A stretch of 64,000 nt of DNA from Petaurus breviceps papuanus (GCA_028583685.1 JAMXIF010001194.1:27731662-27795661); one strand, 5' to 3'. Positions 11,956-24,501 are shown, counted from the first letter of the stretch. Notes: generated by a model from the sequence alone, not told the origin. Translations and numbers: made by a program.

Positions 11956-12215
11956 GCATGTTAAGGTTTGCACATGGCTGAATGTAGATTATTTTGCTTG
12001 ATCCTCTCTACAATCTGATAAGTAGGTATCACAAATATCATTCTCATTTTATAGGTAACAAAAGAAAGGTTTAAGGTAGGTAAGTGAGTGGTCTGTGGGG
12101 AAGGTAAGTCAGTGATCTGTGGACACGCAACTAAGCACTGGAAGTGTAATTCAAACCCAGGTTCTTTTATACTTTCTAATCCAGAGCTCTTGTCATACCA
12201 TGCTGCCTTATATAT
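11956..12215 (-). repeat. MIR SINE, antisense
   Basis: Contains 'atcattctcattttataggt aacaaaagaa', 'attcaaacccaggttctttt' and 'ccagagctcttgtcatacca', the reversed MIR order. Confidence 0.7.
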
Positions 12216-12559
12216 GTTAATTAGTTGTGCTGCTATAGACAACATAAATTTAATTAAATATTAAAGACAATTAATAAATGTTTTAGGCACCAATGCTGCA
12301 TCTGCGTCCCATGGGGATTGGATAAGAGATGATTATTTCAGCTTCTCCTGGTTCTGAAATTCTAGCATCAGTGTAAAATGACCAACAAATTGGGAGGACT
12401 AGACACTCTGATCTTTATGATTTTTCAAATATCTTGAAAATAATTAGGTATAAGAGATAAAACAATTGCATCAGTGTCTCCAGTCTGAGACACTAACCCT
12501 AATGAGGTAACAATCCAATGATAATACTACCCAAACAGCCCCTTCTGGGGTATCAATCT

Positions 12560-12850
12560 ATCAGTTAATCAAGAAGCATTTAAAGTACCTACTATGTGCT
12601 AGACACTGTTCTAGGTTCTGAGGATATAAATAAAAAGAATGAAGCAATCTCTATACTCTAGGAACCCATAGCCTATTAGGGAAGACAATGTATGCATTAT
12701 AAACATATACAAAATAAATATATACACAGTAAAAACAACATAAATACAAGGTTGTCAGGAAGGAAGGGCACTAGTAATTGGGGGATCCAGAATGTATTTT
12801 TATGGAAGGTGCTTCTTTATATCTTGAAGAAAAAGAGAGATTTTATGAGT
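12560..12850 (-). repeat. L2 3' part, antisense
   Basis: 'aagcatttaaagtacctact atgtgctagacactgttcta...aggaacccatagcctattag ggaagacaa' is the reversed L2 3' region. Confidence 0.75.
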
Positions 12851-13494
12851 GCAAATCAGAAGGGATGAAAAGGACCACATTAAAAGGAGAATGCAGAGAA
12901 GTCATCATTACCTTCTTTGAAAATTCCATTTATTAATAACTGAAGTGTATGGGGCCTTTGTGTGAAATCAGGATAATTTGAAAACTTCTGACCCCAGGAC
13001 CAGGGCTGTGTCATCCTTTTCATCAAAATTAATGGAATACAATCTTTTTGGATAGGTACGAGCAAGTCAGGGCAATAGTTCCCAAACAGAACTACTGTGA
13101 CAAGTCTTGGATAAACCCATATGGCTCAAGATGATGTCTCCTGCTCTGCTAAGGAAATCAGCAGTTTGGTATATATGTATGTGTGCTAAGACGGGAAACA
13201 AAGGGACATATTTGTTTCTGTTCACTCTTTTGTATCTAAGCCCAATCACATATATTAAGAAGCCCTAAAGAGGCCAATGAGGGTTATTTAAATGAGCAAA
13301 CTATTAAGACTGACAAGAGAATAGTCAGGGACACAATCTACTACTAAGAATGCATAATATTACATCTGTAGAGGAGTTTTCCTCTTCCCTTTCTTTCTCA
13401 CTCTTGCCTTAAAGTTAGGAAAACAAGCCTGGCTGAGCCAGGCTTGGTTTTAAGCTGAGAATCCTGCTACTCATACCTTCCTTAAAGATCCTTT

Positions 13495-14040
13495 TGTTTG
13501 TTTCTTTGCTGTTTGTCCTTAGTTCTCAAAGAGAACCATGTCATCAGGAAGGAGATGTCATAACTTGCAAGTGAATTGGATTTAAGGGAGGGAGGGCTGT
13601 GCAAAGTCACCAGCCTAATTTTTTCCTCCAGAACCATCTGGGTACATCGGAAAGATACAAATCAGGACAACTGAAGATGGCCCAGAATGCTGTAGGAGAC
13701 CTCAGCCTTTTTAAGGTTAAGGTCTTTCCCAGGTCTCAGTTTGTCTGAGGCAATACCCATTCAGTGACTAAGGCTAGGTAAGAAAGGAGGCAAAGAATGG
13801 CCTCTTTCACCTAGTCAAAAAAATAAAGCAATCTGGGAGGTGAAAACCCTTGAGGTTTCTGGCCAAAACAGAAACAATTGCTATTTATACTCATTCTGAG
13901 CCATCAAAACCCAAACAATGACCACATGAGGCTTGAGATGCAATCTAGTATTGGCCAATCAATGGGACCCAGAGTGATTTGGGTTTAAGGCATGGTCCTT
14001 AAAAAGATATCTAGTCAATAAACCCCAAGATAGCTTACAA
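13495..14040. repeat. Unnamed dispersed repeat, long copy
   Basis: Starts 'tttgctgtttgtccttagtt ctcaaagagaaccatgtcat caggaaggagatgtcataac'. The first 190 bp is about 85% like the copy at 14216-14405 in the same orientation. I recognise it as a widespread marsupial repeat but cannot name its family. The extra 350 bp may belong to the same element. Confidence 0.55.
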
Positions 14041-14215
14041 GGTTTCAGTGATTAACGATTATATTCCTTTGGGAAGAGCACTCAAAGGTAAGGGTATGAT
14101 TCCCTATGTGGACAGAGGTAGAGAAAAGAGAGAAGGGAAGGAATGTGAAGGAGGAAAGGGAGGAGTTCTCAACTGGAACTGGCTAGTTGGGTCTCTAGTA
14201 GGGCAGCTCCTACTA

Positions 14216-14405
14216 CTCACAGATTGTTGTTTGTCCTTTGTTCTCGAAGAGGACCATGACATCAGGAAGGAAATGTCATGACTTGTAAGTGAATTAGATC
14301 TAAGTGAGGGAAGGCTGCACAAAGTTACCAGCCTCACTCTCTCCTCTGAAGCCATCTGGGTCCAGTGGTAAGATATAGATCAGGACAATTGGAGATGGCC
14401 CCTGC
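14216..14405. repeat. Unnamed dispersed repeat, short copy
   Basis: 'ttgtttgtcctttgttctcg aagaggaccatgacatcagg aagg...ccatctgggtccagtggtaa gatatagatcaggacaattg gagatggccc'. Same family and orientation as the copy 0.7 kb upstream. Confidence 0.6.
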
Positions 14406-15029
14406 CCTAAAGATCCTCAGTGGATTCAATGGCTCTCTTTTGTCTATAGCAGGAGTTGTTAACCTTTTCTGTGTCCTTTTATCAGTCTGCTGAAACCATG
14501 GATCCTTCTCAGAATAATGGCTTGTTGCTTACAATCATAAATTAAGAAGGTGATAAATTCATTTACAGGTTAGTAAAAATAAAAATGTAATTTTTTTCTT
14601 TCCATCCACATTCATGGACTCCCTGAAATCTAGGTTGAAAAGCTCTGATCTGAAAACCTATAGCAATTATCTCTTAAGTGTGGGCCCTGGCCTGTTGGGG
14701 TCCATAGTTTGACACCATGGATTGTTAGATCAACCAATATTTTCTACAACTGGGCTTTAGTCCCTCAGGGCAGTTATAAACTAACCCTGACCCAGGCACT
14801 CACAGCCAGAGCTAGACAGGTGCCATGGGGAAAATTCCCTGCTTCTCCCTAAGTATCCTTTGTTCCCAAATCACCAAGTAGCTGTGGCAGATACTTCAAG
14901 GAAGTGACTTATGTGTGAGAGCACACTACCCCTCCCTTTTCCACTTTGGGTATGAATGAATGGGATAAACATGCATGAGTGGGTTGTGGACTGCACTACA
15001 AAGCCCATTACATTATCTTCCCCTTCAAA

Positions 15030-15600
15030 ATCACCCTTCTTCCAAACTCCTCTATTTCTGTCAAGGGCAGCATCCCCTTCCTCACCAAGGTTTATCACCT
15101 GGCTGTCATCCTTGACTCCTCACTTTTACTCACCCCGCATATCTAAAGAGTTGCCAAATCTTGTGGCTCTGTCTCTACAATGTTGCTCACAAATTCCCCT
15201 TTCCTGTACCTACACAGTCACTGTCAGTTCACCCGCATCATCTCTTACCTATTCTAATCAGCCTCCCTGCCTCAAGTCAAGTCAACAAGTATTTATTCAA
15301 TGCTCACTCCGTGCCAGGACTATGTTAACAGCTGGGCTTCAAGCTTTCTCCACTCCAATCCATTTTCTACACATCTGTGATTTTCCTAAAACAAGTCTGA
15401 ACATGTCTCTCTGCTATAAAAAAAAAAAAATCTAGTGGTTCCTTATTACTCCCAGGATAAAACATAAGTTCCTCTGTTTGGTATTTAGAATTCTTTATGA
15501 CGGAGCTCCAACCCATCTTTCCAGTTTTACTATGCTTTATTCCTCTCCAGGGACTTAATAGTCTAGGTCTCCTACTTGTGCCACATATTCATACAAAAAC
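15030..15600 (+). mobile_element. L2 LINE, sense, ORF2 3' part
   Basis: The sense strand follows the L2 order: 'cctggctgtcatccttgactcctcac', 'cagcctccctgcctcaagtc', 'gtgattttcctaaaacaagtctgaac', 'ccaggataaaacataagttc'. A reversed L2 3' end (about 15285-15340) seems inserted. An open frame of 159 codons here is only this repeat. Confidence 0.75.
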
Positions 15601-16039
15601 ATAACTAAAATGTCCAAACATGAATATAATTTGATTGGTATATTCCATATGTTTCAATTAAAAAATGACCTAAGAAAAAAAGAAAATTATCTCCTTGTCT
15701 GCTCAACTTGAATTAATTGAATAATCAATTACTAACAAATTATTATTTACAAGTCCACACTATCTCCCAAGGCATACGAAGGGACTTAAAAAAAAGTGAA
15801 GCATATTTGAGCACATTGCACTGAAGAAAAAGAAAGAATTTTTTGTACCACTAATAAATAAAATTTCTAAATTTCATTTATTCAATAACTATCTCCTTTT
15901 AAAATGTCTATTTTGTATGCTTTATAATACATGAATTAGATTAGTATGATAGCACATCCATATAGTTTACAAATATGATGGGAGTGAGTGTTCAAAAACT
16001 TCAGACTATTAGAGATGTGATCAAAAAATTCAGACACCA

Positions 16040-16545
16040 CTGGTCTTCGGGATAAAACAGAAACTCCTCTGCACAGTATTTAAGGCCCTTTACCAGGTGA
16101 AGCTGATCTACCTTTCTAGTTTTAGTTCCTATGAATCCCCTTCATATGCTCGATGTTACAGAATTACTGGACCACTTGATGCTCCCAATCTCAACCTCCC
16201 ATCAATGGTCTTCATGCATTCCTGTGCAGACTGACCTGAAACCTGCAATGCAGCCTGTCTTCATTTCCACCTGTTACAACCCTTCACGGTTAACTTCAGG
16301 CAGGGCCTCCTCCATAAAATCTGCCCTGATCTCCCCTCCTTTTCCTGGAGCCCTTTGTCTGACTGTTCGTCCCTATCACATCATAGCGTATAGGGTTGTG
16401 GTTATTATGTATACTGTCCCAGGAGTCTATATACTCCTTGAAGAGAGAATCTATATTGGTTTTTTTTTTCATTTTTCTGTTCTCAGTCTCTGGTACAATG
16501 ACCTGTGTACAGTAAAAACTTAATATATTGATGAACTGAACTGAA
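16040..16545 (+). mobile_element. L2 LINE 3' part, sense, diverged
   Basis: 'gggataaaacagaaactcctctgc', 'tttaaggccctttaccaggtgaag', then '...ctcagtctctggtacaatga' and a 'gaactgaactga' end in the L2 order. Confidence 0.6.
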
Positions 16546-16639
16546 TTAAATTGAGATCAACTAGATCTGTCCAGGAAGCTGGGGTCATCTTCACTCCTCA
16601 TAGGGGCCTGCCTCCCAGTGACAGGTTACTATCACCTCA

Positions 16640-16905
16640 TGGTCACAAGAAGTCATAAGAGTATAAACCACAAGAAGGTCCTAGGAATTCAAATCCTGCC
16701 TCAGATACTAGAAATGTGATTCTGGGCAAGTCACTTAACCTCTGCCTGTCCCAGTTTTCTCATCTCTAAAACAGGGATAATAACAGCACCTACCTCACAG
16801 GGTTGTTGTGAGGATCAAATGACATAATATTTGTAAGGCACTTTGCAAGCTTAAAGGGCTATATAAATGCTAGCTATTATTATTGCTATTAACAATGCCT
16901 GGCAC
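16640..16905 (+). repeat. MIR/THER1-type SINE, sense, nearly full length
   Basis: A tRNA-like head (from about 16680, 'aattcaaatcctgcctcaga'), then the core 'gcaagtcacttaacctctgc', 'ataataacagcacctacctc acagggttgttgtgaggatc' and 'gcactttgcaagcttaaagggctatataaatgctagctattatta'. It is the best-preserved MIR in the window. Confidence 0.9.
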
Positions 16906-17463
16906 AGAGTGCTAGGTCAAATCCTTCCATTTCCTTCTTTCGTAAGAGGCCTACCTTTGCCATGGTCTGTCTTCTAGTACTGAGTGACCTGAGTTAGCCA
17001 TCTGGATTCTCTGGTTTGTTGCTGTCTTTTTTTTTTTTTTAACTTCCCAATATCTTTGCTAGCCCAGGTAAAAGTATCACATCAGCACACAAACTGGAAC
17101 CCTGGAGGTTTTTTTCTGAGTATAACCTTTCAAGTTCACACCTCACTGATCACCTGTAAGAAATCCAATATACCTGGTGATGCTTTGCATAACTGCTTCT
17201 TTCCACCAAGTAATCTGAGATAAGAATTTCTGAGGCCAAAGAGACAATCAAGGTGGACCCCTCTCCTGAGCTCTGGGGCTTTCTCCTTTTCTAATGTTGC
17301 TGCTTCTGTTAATTATGAGTGACCCAATCTGCAAGGCCTGGTGAAACAAATCCACAGTGTTCCTGTTGTTTATACCAGAGTAGTCTAGACAGGATAGAAT
17401 CATCACTAAATAATTAATTCTTCTTTTATTAATAAATTTCTTAATTAATTCACTCACACTTTA

Positions 17464-17560
17464 AATGTTTATTAAAAACCTATTAAATTAAGAGACCTAT
17501 AAGATAAGGAAAACAAGGCCCTATTCTCAAGAAGCCTATATAATCTAGCAAAGCACTGTT
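17464..17560 (-). repeat. L2 3' end, antisense
   Basis: 'aatgtttattaaaaacctattaaatt...ccctattctcaagaagccta tataatctagc' is a reversed L2 3' end. Confidence 0.55.
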
Positions 17561-18256
17561 CCTAGTTACTGAGCCTGTGAGGAACTCCAGCCTTGAAGTG
17601 TGGTACCTGCATTTTTCTATATGATCTGTTCAGAATTTTCAGGTAGGGGACTGGAGAAAAGGAGAGGGAGGGGGAAAGAACTGAACCCTTACCTTTCATT
17701 TCTGGGCTGCCAAATGATTTGTTTGGCCAGTTCACACAGAACTGCTTTCTCTCTTTTGGTACCACTCCCTTTGGCCTCTCCCCCATCCCCCAACTATGCA
17801 GAAACACCTAAAATTTTTGGCATAGAACCAGCTACTTCAATTTTTAAAATGCTGTTTTCTCTTGATTTGTTATTTGTGAAAATAATTCTCAAGAATTTGG
17901 TTTTCTTCCTTGGGAAAATTCTGAGGATTTCTTAGTGATGAGCTATATCAAGTACTTATTATGTAATGTAATATAATATAATATATTATAATTTCAATTT
18001 CTCTGCCAGTCATTGCTTAAATGGATGCACGATATGGGCAAATGTGTTTGTACAAAAACAACCCTCATTTTATGAAAAATGAATTCTATCCAAGTTGGCT
18101 GTGAGTTTGAGGAAAGTAAATGTTATTTTCCCACTGCATTTATTTTCTAAATTTTCTAATTGTTTTTAAATAGATTTTTATTGGTATCTTTAAGTTTCAC
18201 AATACCTAGATTTCCTCCTGTAGCTTTCGTCTCTTTTCCCAGATGGCCATTCCTTA
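17561..18256. other. No gene recognised
   Basis: AT-rich DNA with TAATA repeats near 17960-17990. Confidence 0.35.
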
Positions 18257-18272
18257 TTAACAAATAAATTTT

Positions 18273-18429
18273 TTTTGCTTTTTTGAAGGGTGATTGGGGT
18301 TAAGTGACTTGCCCAAGGTCACACAGCTAGTTTTTGTGAGTGTGTGTTAAGTGTCTGAGTCTGGATTTGAACCCAGGTCCTCCTGACTCCAGGACCGGTG
18401 CTCTATTCACTGCACCACTTAGCTGCCCC
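18273..18429 (-). mobile_element. tRNA-derived marsupial SINE, antisense
   Basis: Reversed SINE with its poly(A)/GCAAAA tail at the left and its head (gcagctaagtggtgcagtga on the other strand) at the right. An imperfect target-site duplication, taacaaataaatttt against taacaagtaatttt, lies on either side. Confidence 0.9.
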
Positions 18430-18589
18430 TAACAAGTAATTTTCTAAAAAAAGAAGAAAACAAAAAAACCCCAGCAAAACTAATCAACACTTAAAAAAAA
18501 AAAACAAATTACATATAGTGCTCCATACCCATGCTCCCCAACCTCTACAAAGGAATGGGGAAAGAGGTCTCTTCTCATGTTTCTTCTTT

Positions 18590-18746
18590 TTTTTTTTTTT
18601 GAGGGGGGGAAGGCAAGGCAATTGGGATTAAGTGACTTGCCCAAGGTTACACAGCTAGTAAGTGTCAATTGTCTGAGGTTGCATTTGACTCAGGTCCTCC
18701 TGACTCCAGGGCCGGTGCTCTATTCACTGTACCATCTAGCCGCCCC
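18590..18746 (-). mobile_element. tRNA-derived marsupial SINE, antisense
   Basis: Same family as the copy 160 bp upstream. A perfect 16-bp target-site duplication, ctcatgtttcttcttt, lies at 18574-18589 and 18747-18762. Confidence 0.92.
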
Positions 18747-18762
18747 CTCATGTTTCTTCTTT

Positions 18763-20102
18763 GGAGACAAGCTTGTGGTTTTTGTTGTTTTTTTTAAATA
18801 GTTTTGTAACATTCCATTTCAAAAGTTTTGATCTTGTACTTCCTATTAACACTGTTGTCGTCATCATTGTCACTTATCTTTTCACAAGTCTTCCAACCTG
18901 TCTATCTATTACTTAAGTCATCTTTGCTAAATTGTTAAGTGTGAGGTGAAACCTCAGGTTTGATTTGCCTTTCTCTTATTAGTGATTTGGAGTACTCTTT
19001 CATATGGCTGCTAATAGTTTACAATTCTTTTTTTGAGATCTTCCACTGATGTTCACTGTAAAAACAAAAATATATTCTCAAAGGGAATGGGCATGAGGGG
19101 CAGGGAGGAGAACCTCTGGAGGGCTAAGAAGAAAACTTTTTAGTACAGAAAGAGGTTAAGATGGCTAGCCCTAGGACATGCTGGTCACTGTGCTGGCTGG
19201 CCATCATAAGAAGTTTTCCATTATAGGTTTTGACATTTTGAGATCTTCCCTATGCAAATGGCTATCACTGTCATCTTTTCCAATGCCTTACACATAGCAG
19301 GAACTTAAAAAGTATTTGTTGAATGAATTGTCCACCTCCGCCAGGAGAAAGAAAAGTGCCAGCAAAGAGTCACAAAGTCAGGCACCAGCAACCTGTGTCT
19401 CTGGGCTATTCACACTGAAATTAATAAGCACCATCCTAAGGAGCTTTTGCTAACATAAAAGTGCCTTGGGAATGTCTATTTCTAACAATAAAGATGACCC
19501 TGCTGACCTGCACACTTCCTAAATAGACAGCAGATTCCATGGGGTGCTCTTGTGACAGTGAAATCATCCCAGTCCTAAGGAATTCTGTCAGCATGCCATG
19601 GAGACCAGGACATTTTAGGGATGAAGAAGTTGTCATAATTTTATTCTTAGTGCAGGACAGTATGAGAAATGAAGTTTCATGTGAACTAAAGAAAACTCTT
19701 AAAAATAACATTATGATCCTCACGTAACATGAGCTGACCTTTCAGATTTCCATTTTAGCTCAAACGCCTACACTCTCCTTCTGGTCGGGATTTTTTTTTT
19801 TTTTTGGCTACATAATACATGCAATCATGGGAAATCAGAGATTATTTCTTGGGTACAAAACTTAGTGTGGTAGTTAGTTAAAATATGGGGTCAATCTTAC
19901 TATACTGGCTACTGAGGGTTAAAAGTCAAGAGAGAATACTAGTGAAGGCAAGGCAGTTGTTTCTCTTCTTAAAGATGACTATAATTTAGAGGTAATTGTC
20001 TCTAAACAGTCTTAAAAGATCCTAAAACAAACTGAAGAAGAGCTTGAGTAAAGTAGAAAAAACAAAATGAATAGAAACTTGGAATGTTTCTAAGGGTCAA
20101 GT
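18763..20102. other. No gene recognised; short L2 3' end at about 19272-19331
   Basis: 'ccaatgccttacacatagca ggaacttaaaaagtatttgt tgaatgaattg' is a sense L2 3' end. The rest is unassigned. Confidence 0.45.
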
Positions 20103-20470
20103 CAGTAAATAAGCATTTATTAAGTACCTGCTACAAGTCAGGTACTGCACTAAGTGCTGGTGATACAAAGAAAGGTAAAAGTCTCTTATCTCAAGGAGTT
20201 CAAGGTTTAATGTGGGAGATAACATGCTAGTACAAATAAATTGGATAAGCAGGAAATAATTAGCAGAGGGAAGGCACTAGAATTAAGAGGAGTTGGGAAA
20301 GGCTTCCAGTAGAAGGTGGGATTTCAGTTGGGACTTCAGTAAGAAGTCAGAGAATCAGGAGGTGGAGATTCTAGGAGGGATTCTAGGCAAGAGGGACAAC
20401 CACTGAAAATGCCTGGGGTTGAGAGATGGAGTAGCTTGCTCAAGAATAGCTAGGAGGTTACTGTCTAGAT
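20103..20470 (-). mobile_element. L2 LINE, antisense, 3' half of a split copy
   Basis: 'aagcatttattaagtacctg ctacaagtcaggtactgcac taagtgctggtgatacaaag' and on through reversed L2. The same copy resumes at 23313 after younger insertions. Confidence 0.88.
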
Positions 20471-21224
20471 CAAGGATAGGGAACCTTTGGCCTCATGTGG
20501 TCCTCTAGGTCTGCTGAGCTTTAGGGTTTAGGGGTGCTCGAGACCCCAAAATATCAACATGCCAGGTCCTACCAAATGAATTTGACTCATCTTTTCTCAG
20601 TCAAAGAAAAGCAAAGTTTGTTAAAGATTTACCATAATGGGTAGACTCTTAAGGAGCTTAAGTATTTGTGTTGCTTGTATTGGACAAGTGGGACAGAATT
20701 ATCTGACCCAGAATGAATCTGCACTAGATTAATCTCAGTCCCTCATGGATGGATCTTATATACAGAAAGACTGTGGGAGGATTTATGGGTGGTCTAGATG
20801 AGAGTTTGGGGGAGGGTCTTGGGGAAGAAGTCTAAGGAAGATCTTGATGGGACTGAGATCAGATTCCAGGAATGGGATTAAGGGTGGGAAATAGCTGAAG
20901 GCTACTTGGAGATGACAGACAATGGAGGGCTAGGCTAGTTTAAGGGTAACAGATTTGGGTATAGATATTTTGATAGGATCAAGGTTGGGAAGTAGTTGGA
21001 CAATGGAGGCTAGGCTAGGTTAAGAGTAACAGAGATTTGGGTCTAGCAGTCCAAGGGGTTTCCCAGAGCCTGTACCCCATCAGGTCCTCAAGGGTGGCCC
21101 TTTGACTGAATCCAAACTTCACAGAACAAATCCGATTAATAAAAGAATTTGTTTGGTCAAAAGGCCACACCCAAGGACCTAGAAGACCACATGTGGCCTC
21201 AAGGTCCCAAGTTCCCCACCCCTG
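20471..21224. mobile_element. hAT-type MITE split by an LTR insertion
   Basis: The ends are 'caaggatagggaacctttgg cctcatgtgg...' and '...ccacatgtggcctcaaggtc ccaagttccccacccctg', long imperfect inverted repeats in the Charlie-like hAT style. The middle ('tgactgaatccaaacttcac agaacaaatcc') is partly palindromic. A short cousin lies at 53076-53178. Confidence 0.7.
20512..21082. mobile_element. Solo LTR (endogenous-retrovirus type), inside the hAT MITE
   Basis: 571 bp from TG to CA, flanked by a 4-bp duplication GGTC (20508-20511 and 21083-21086). It cleanly interrupts the MITE. The same sequence starts again at about 63866. The 4-bp duplication would suit a class I ERV, but I cannot name the family. 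It is a fossil: no internal genes, younger than the MITE and L2 around it. Confidence 0.65.
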
Positions 21225-21245
21225 AATTTAAGAGTATATTTAAGA

Positions 21246-23312
21246 GAATCAGAATGGGCACTGAGGTAATAAAACTATCTTTTTTACTGATGATATGATC
21301 TTATAATTGGAAAATTCTAAACGTTCAACTAAAAAGTTAGTTAAAACAATTAATAATTTTAGTAAAGTAGCAAGATATCAAATAAACCTACCTAAATCAT
21401 GAGCATTTGTATAAACCCTGCAAAAAGAGATAGTAAGAGATACTCCATCAAAAAAATTGTAGATAGTATAAAGTACGTGGGAGTATACCTACCAAAACAA
21501 ACTCAGGAACTATATGAATATAATTCTAGAACAGTTTTTATACAAATACAGTCAGATTTAAATAACTAGAGAAATAGTAATTATTCACAGGTAGGCTGAG
21601 CCAAGATAATAAAAATATCAATTTTACCTAAACTAATCTACTTATTCAATGCCATCCTAATTAAATTACTTAAAAATTATTTTGCTGAGCTAGAAAAAAT
21701 GATAACAAAATTCATTTGGAAGAACAAAAGGTCAAGAATATCAAAGGAATTAATGGAAAAAGAAAAGTAAAGGAAGGACAGCACTACCAGATTTGAAACT
21801 AAATTATATGGCAGTAATTATCGAAACAATCTGGTACTGGCTAAGAAACAGAAAGGTACATCAGTGAAACAGTAGATATACACTACACAGTAGCAAATGA
21901 TTATAGTAACCTCATGTTTGATTTTGGGATAAGAATTCATTTTTTGGTAAAAATTGCTGGGAAAGCTGGAAAGCAGTCTGGCAGAGACTGGGCATAGACC
22001 AACATCTTACACCATTTACAAAATAAGGTCAAATTAATACATGACTTAGATATAAAGGGAGATATCATCACAAGAAAATTAGAAGAATATAGAACCTATC
22101 AGACTTATGGATAAGAGAACAATTTATGAATCAACCAAGATATAGAAAGCATTGTGAGGTGTAAAATGGATAATTTTGATTACATTAAATTAAAAAGATT
22201 TTGTTCAAATAAAGTTAATGTATCCAAGATGAGAAGGAAAGCAGAAAATTGAGGAAAGGTTTTTATAGATAGTTTCTCAGATATAGGTCTTAAATCTCAA
22301 ATATAATAAAGAACTTTATCAAATTCATAAGAATATGAGTCAACCCCCAACTGATAAATGGTTAAAGGATATGAACAGGCAGTTTTTCAAAGAAGAAATC
22401 AAAATCATATATAGTCATATAAAAATGTTCTAAATCATTACTGATTAGAGAAATGCAAATTAAAACAACTTTGAGATATCATCTCACACTTATTAGATTG
22501 GCTAAAATGATAGAAGGGGAAAACAGCAAATATTGGAGGGGATTTGGAAAAATTGGGACACTAATTCACTGTTGTGTAACTGATCTGTGTTGAGGAACCA
22601 TTTTGGAAAGCAATCTGGAATTATGTTCAAAGAGAGTTATAAAACTGTGTATACCCCTTGATGCAACAATACCACTATTAGGTGATGAGGGGAAAGGGAA
22701 AATAACTTATATGCTCTGATATATTTATAGTAGCTTTCTTTGTGGTAGCAAAGGGCTGGAAATTGTGGGGATGCCCATTAATTGGGGAATAGTTGGACAA
22801 GTTGTAGTATATGGATGTGATGGAATACTATTGTGCTATAAGAAATGAACTGCTTGATTTTAGGAAAATATGTTAAGACTCGCATGAAATAATGAAGAGT
22901 GAAATGAGCAGAACCAAGAGAGCACTGTCCCCAGAAACAGCAATATTGTTCTAAGAACAACTCTGAATAACCAAGTCATTTCAAGTATTACAGATAGTTG
23001 GTTTATATATATAATGTATACATACACACATACACATATTTGCATGTGTAACCTTCTCTAGGGTAGGCTGGGGAAGGAGGGAGAAAAAAATAAAAAGTGC
23101 ACAGCCGAGAACAAAAGAAAACTTAAAGGAAGCACAGAAAAGCAGGGTAGTTTTGAAAATGATGTGTAGCATTTAGTACATGGTTTTTGAAAAAAGTAAA
23201 CAGCGTGAAATGAATATCCATGGTTTTATATGTTGTGCTGTCATGGAAATGTTCTTTTTTTGTCTTTCTGTATTTGACCTCAAAACGAATAAAAAAATTT
23301 TTTTGAAAAGAA
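21246..23312 (+). mobile_element. L1 LINE, 5'-truncated, ORF2 3' part and 3' UTR
   Basis: The sense strand encodes typical L1 ORF2 C-terminal pieces, such as NGYEYYCAIRNELLDF near 22805, with many stops. It ends in 'ctgtatttgacctcaaaacg aataaaaaaattttttt', an A-rich 3' terminus. It is about 2.1 kb and truncated within the reverse-transcriptase region, as is usual for L1. It sits inside the older L2 copy. Confidence 0.9.
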
Positions 23313-24040
23313 AATTAAGGCAAACTGAGGGAAAAAAGTATGTAGTGTAAGAAAAAAGTGTAAGAAGACTGAAAAGGTAGGAGGAGGCTAGGTTATGAAG
23401 GGCTCTGAATACCAAACAGCATTTTGTACTTGATCTTGGAAGTGGTAGCGGGCCACTAGAGTTTCTGAGTAGTGGAGAATGGACTGGGGGGAGACTGGTG
23501 CCAGGCAGACAAACCAAGCAGGTTATGGCAGTAGCCCAGGTGTGACGTGATGAGGGCCTGCACTAGAGTGGTACCAGTGTTAGAGGAGAGAAGAGGGAGT
23601 ATTTGAGAGATACTGCAAAAGTGAAATCAACAGATCTTGGTAACAGCTTGGATATGGGGGTAAGAGATAATGAGGAATCCAGGATGGCCCCTGAGCTGTG
23701 AGCCTGAGGGACTGAGAAGATGGTGGTGCCATTGACAATACATGGAAAGTTTGGAAGAGGGGAGGATTGGAGGAAAGATAATGAATTCAGTTTTGGACAT
23801 GCTGAGTTTAGTATGTCTCTGAGACATCCAATTTGACATACCTTACAGGCAGCTGGGATGAGAAAGTGGAAGTCAGAAGAGAGTTTGGGGCAGGATAGGA
23901 AGATTTGAGAAGGATTAGCATAGAGATGGTAATTAAATCCATGTGAGCTGATAAGATTGCCAACTGAGGTAGTATGGAGTAGTATGGAAAGAGAAGAGAA
24001 GAGAAGAGGATCTGGATAGAGCCCAGGACAGTGTTCTTGT
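23313..24040 (-). mobile_element. L2 LINE, antisense, distal half of the split copy
   Basis: Continues the L2 of 20103-20470: 'gtgtaagaagactgaaaagg taggaggaggctaggttatg aagggc' through 'atagagatggtaattaaatc catg' and 'gagcccaggacag'. The order matches the long copy at 6.7-8.2 kb. Confidence 0.87.
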
Positions 24041-24179
24041 TTGCAGACTCTTGAAGCCTTCCATCATGGACACAACAACCAGGAACTTCCTATACATTGC
24101 CCCTCAGATACCTCCAAAGGTTAAAAATCGCTTCTGTCCAATAACAATGATGATAACAACTCAACTTAAAAGAACCACT

Positions 24180-24320
24180 TATACACTGGATTTGGAGTTG
24201 GAAGACCTGAGTTTAAATTTTGACACCATCTGTGTAACCTTGAGCAAGTTACTGTAATACTATCAGTTTCCTTATAAGTAAAATGAAGATAATTCCTAAG
24301 GTCCTTCCAAATCTAACTGC
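24180..24320 (+). repeat. MIR SINE fragment, sense
   Basis: 'ggatttggagttggaagacc tgagtttaaa', 'gtgtaaccttgagcaagtta', 'gtttccttataagtaaaatgaagataa'. Confidence 0.7.
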
Positions 24321-24339
24321 TCCTGAGGGAGATACTCTA

Positions 24340-24486
24340 AGTATTATCACACACATTTTTGAGATGATAAGCTGAGGCTCAAAGAAATTAAGTGACTTGC
24401 CCAGGGTCACACAGCTAGTAAGTGTCAGAGCCAGAATTCAAACCCATGTCTTCTCACCTCGAGCCCAATATTCTTTCTACTGCTTT
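24340..24486 (-). repeat. MIR SINE, antisense
   Basis: 'gctgaggctcaaagaaattaagtgacttgcc cagggtcacacagctagtaa gtgtcagagccagaattcaa acccatg' is the reversed MIR core. Confidence 0.8.
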
Positions 24487-24501
24487 TCTCTATGACTTTT
24501 G

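Noticed and set aside
14956-15435. Plus-strand frame of 159 codons
   Set aside because: It overlaps a sense L2 fragment in a wrong frame and has no domain of its own.
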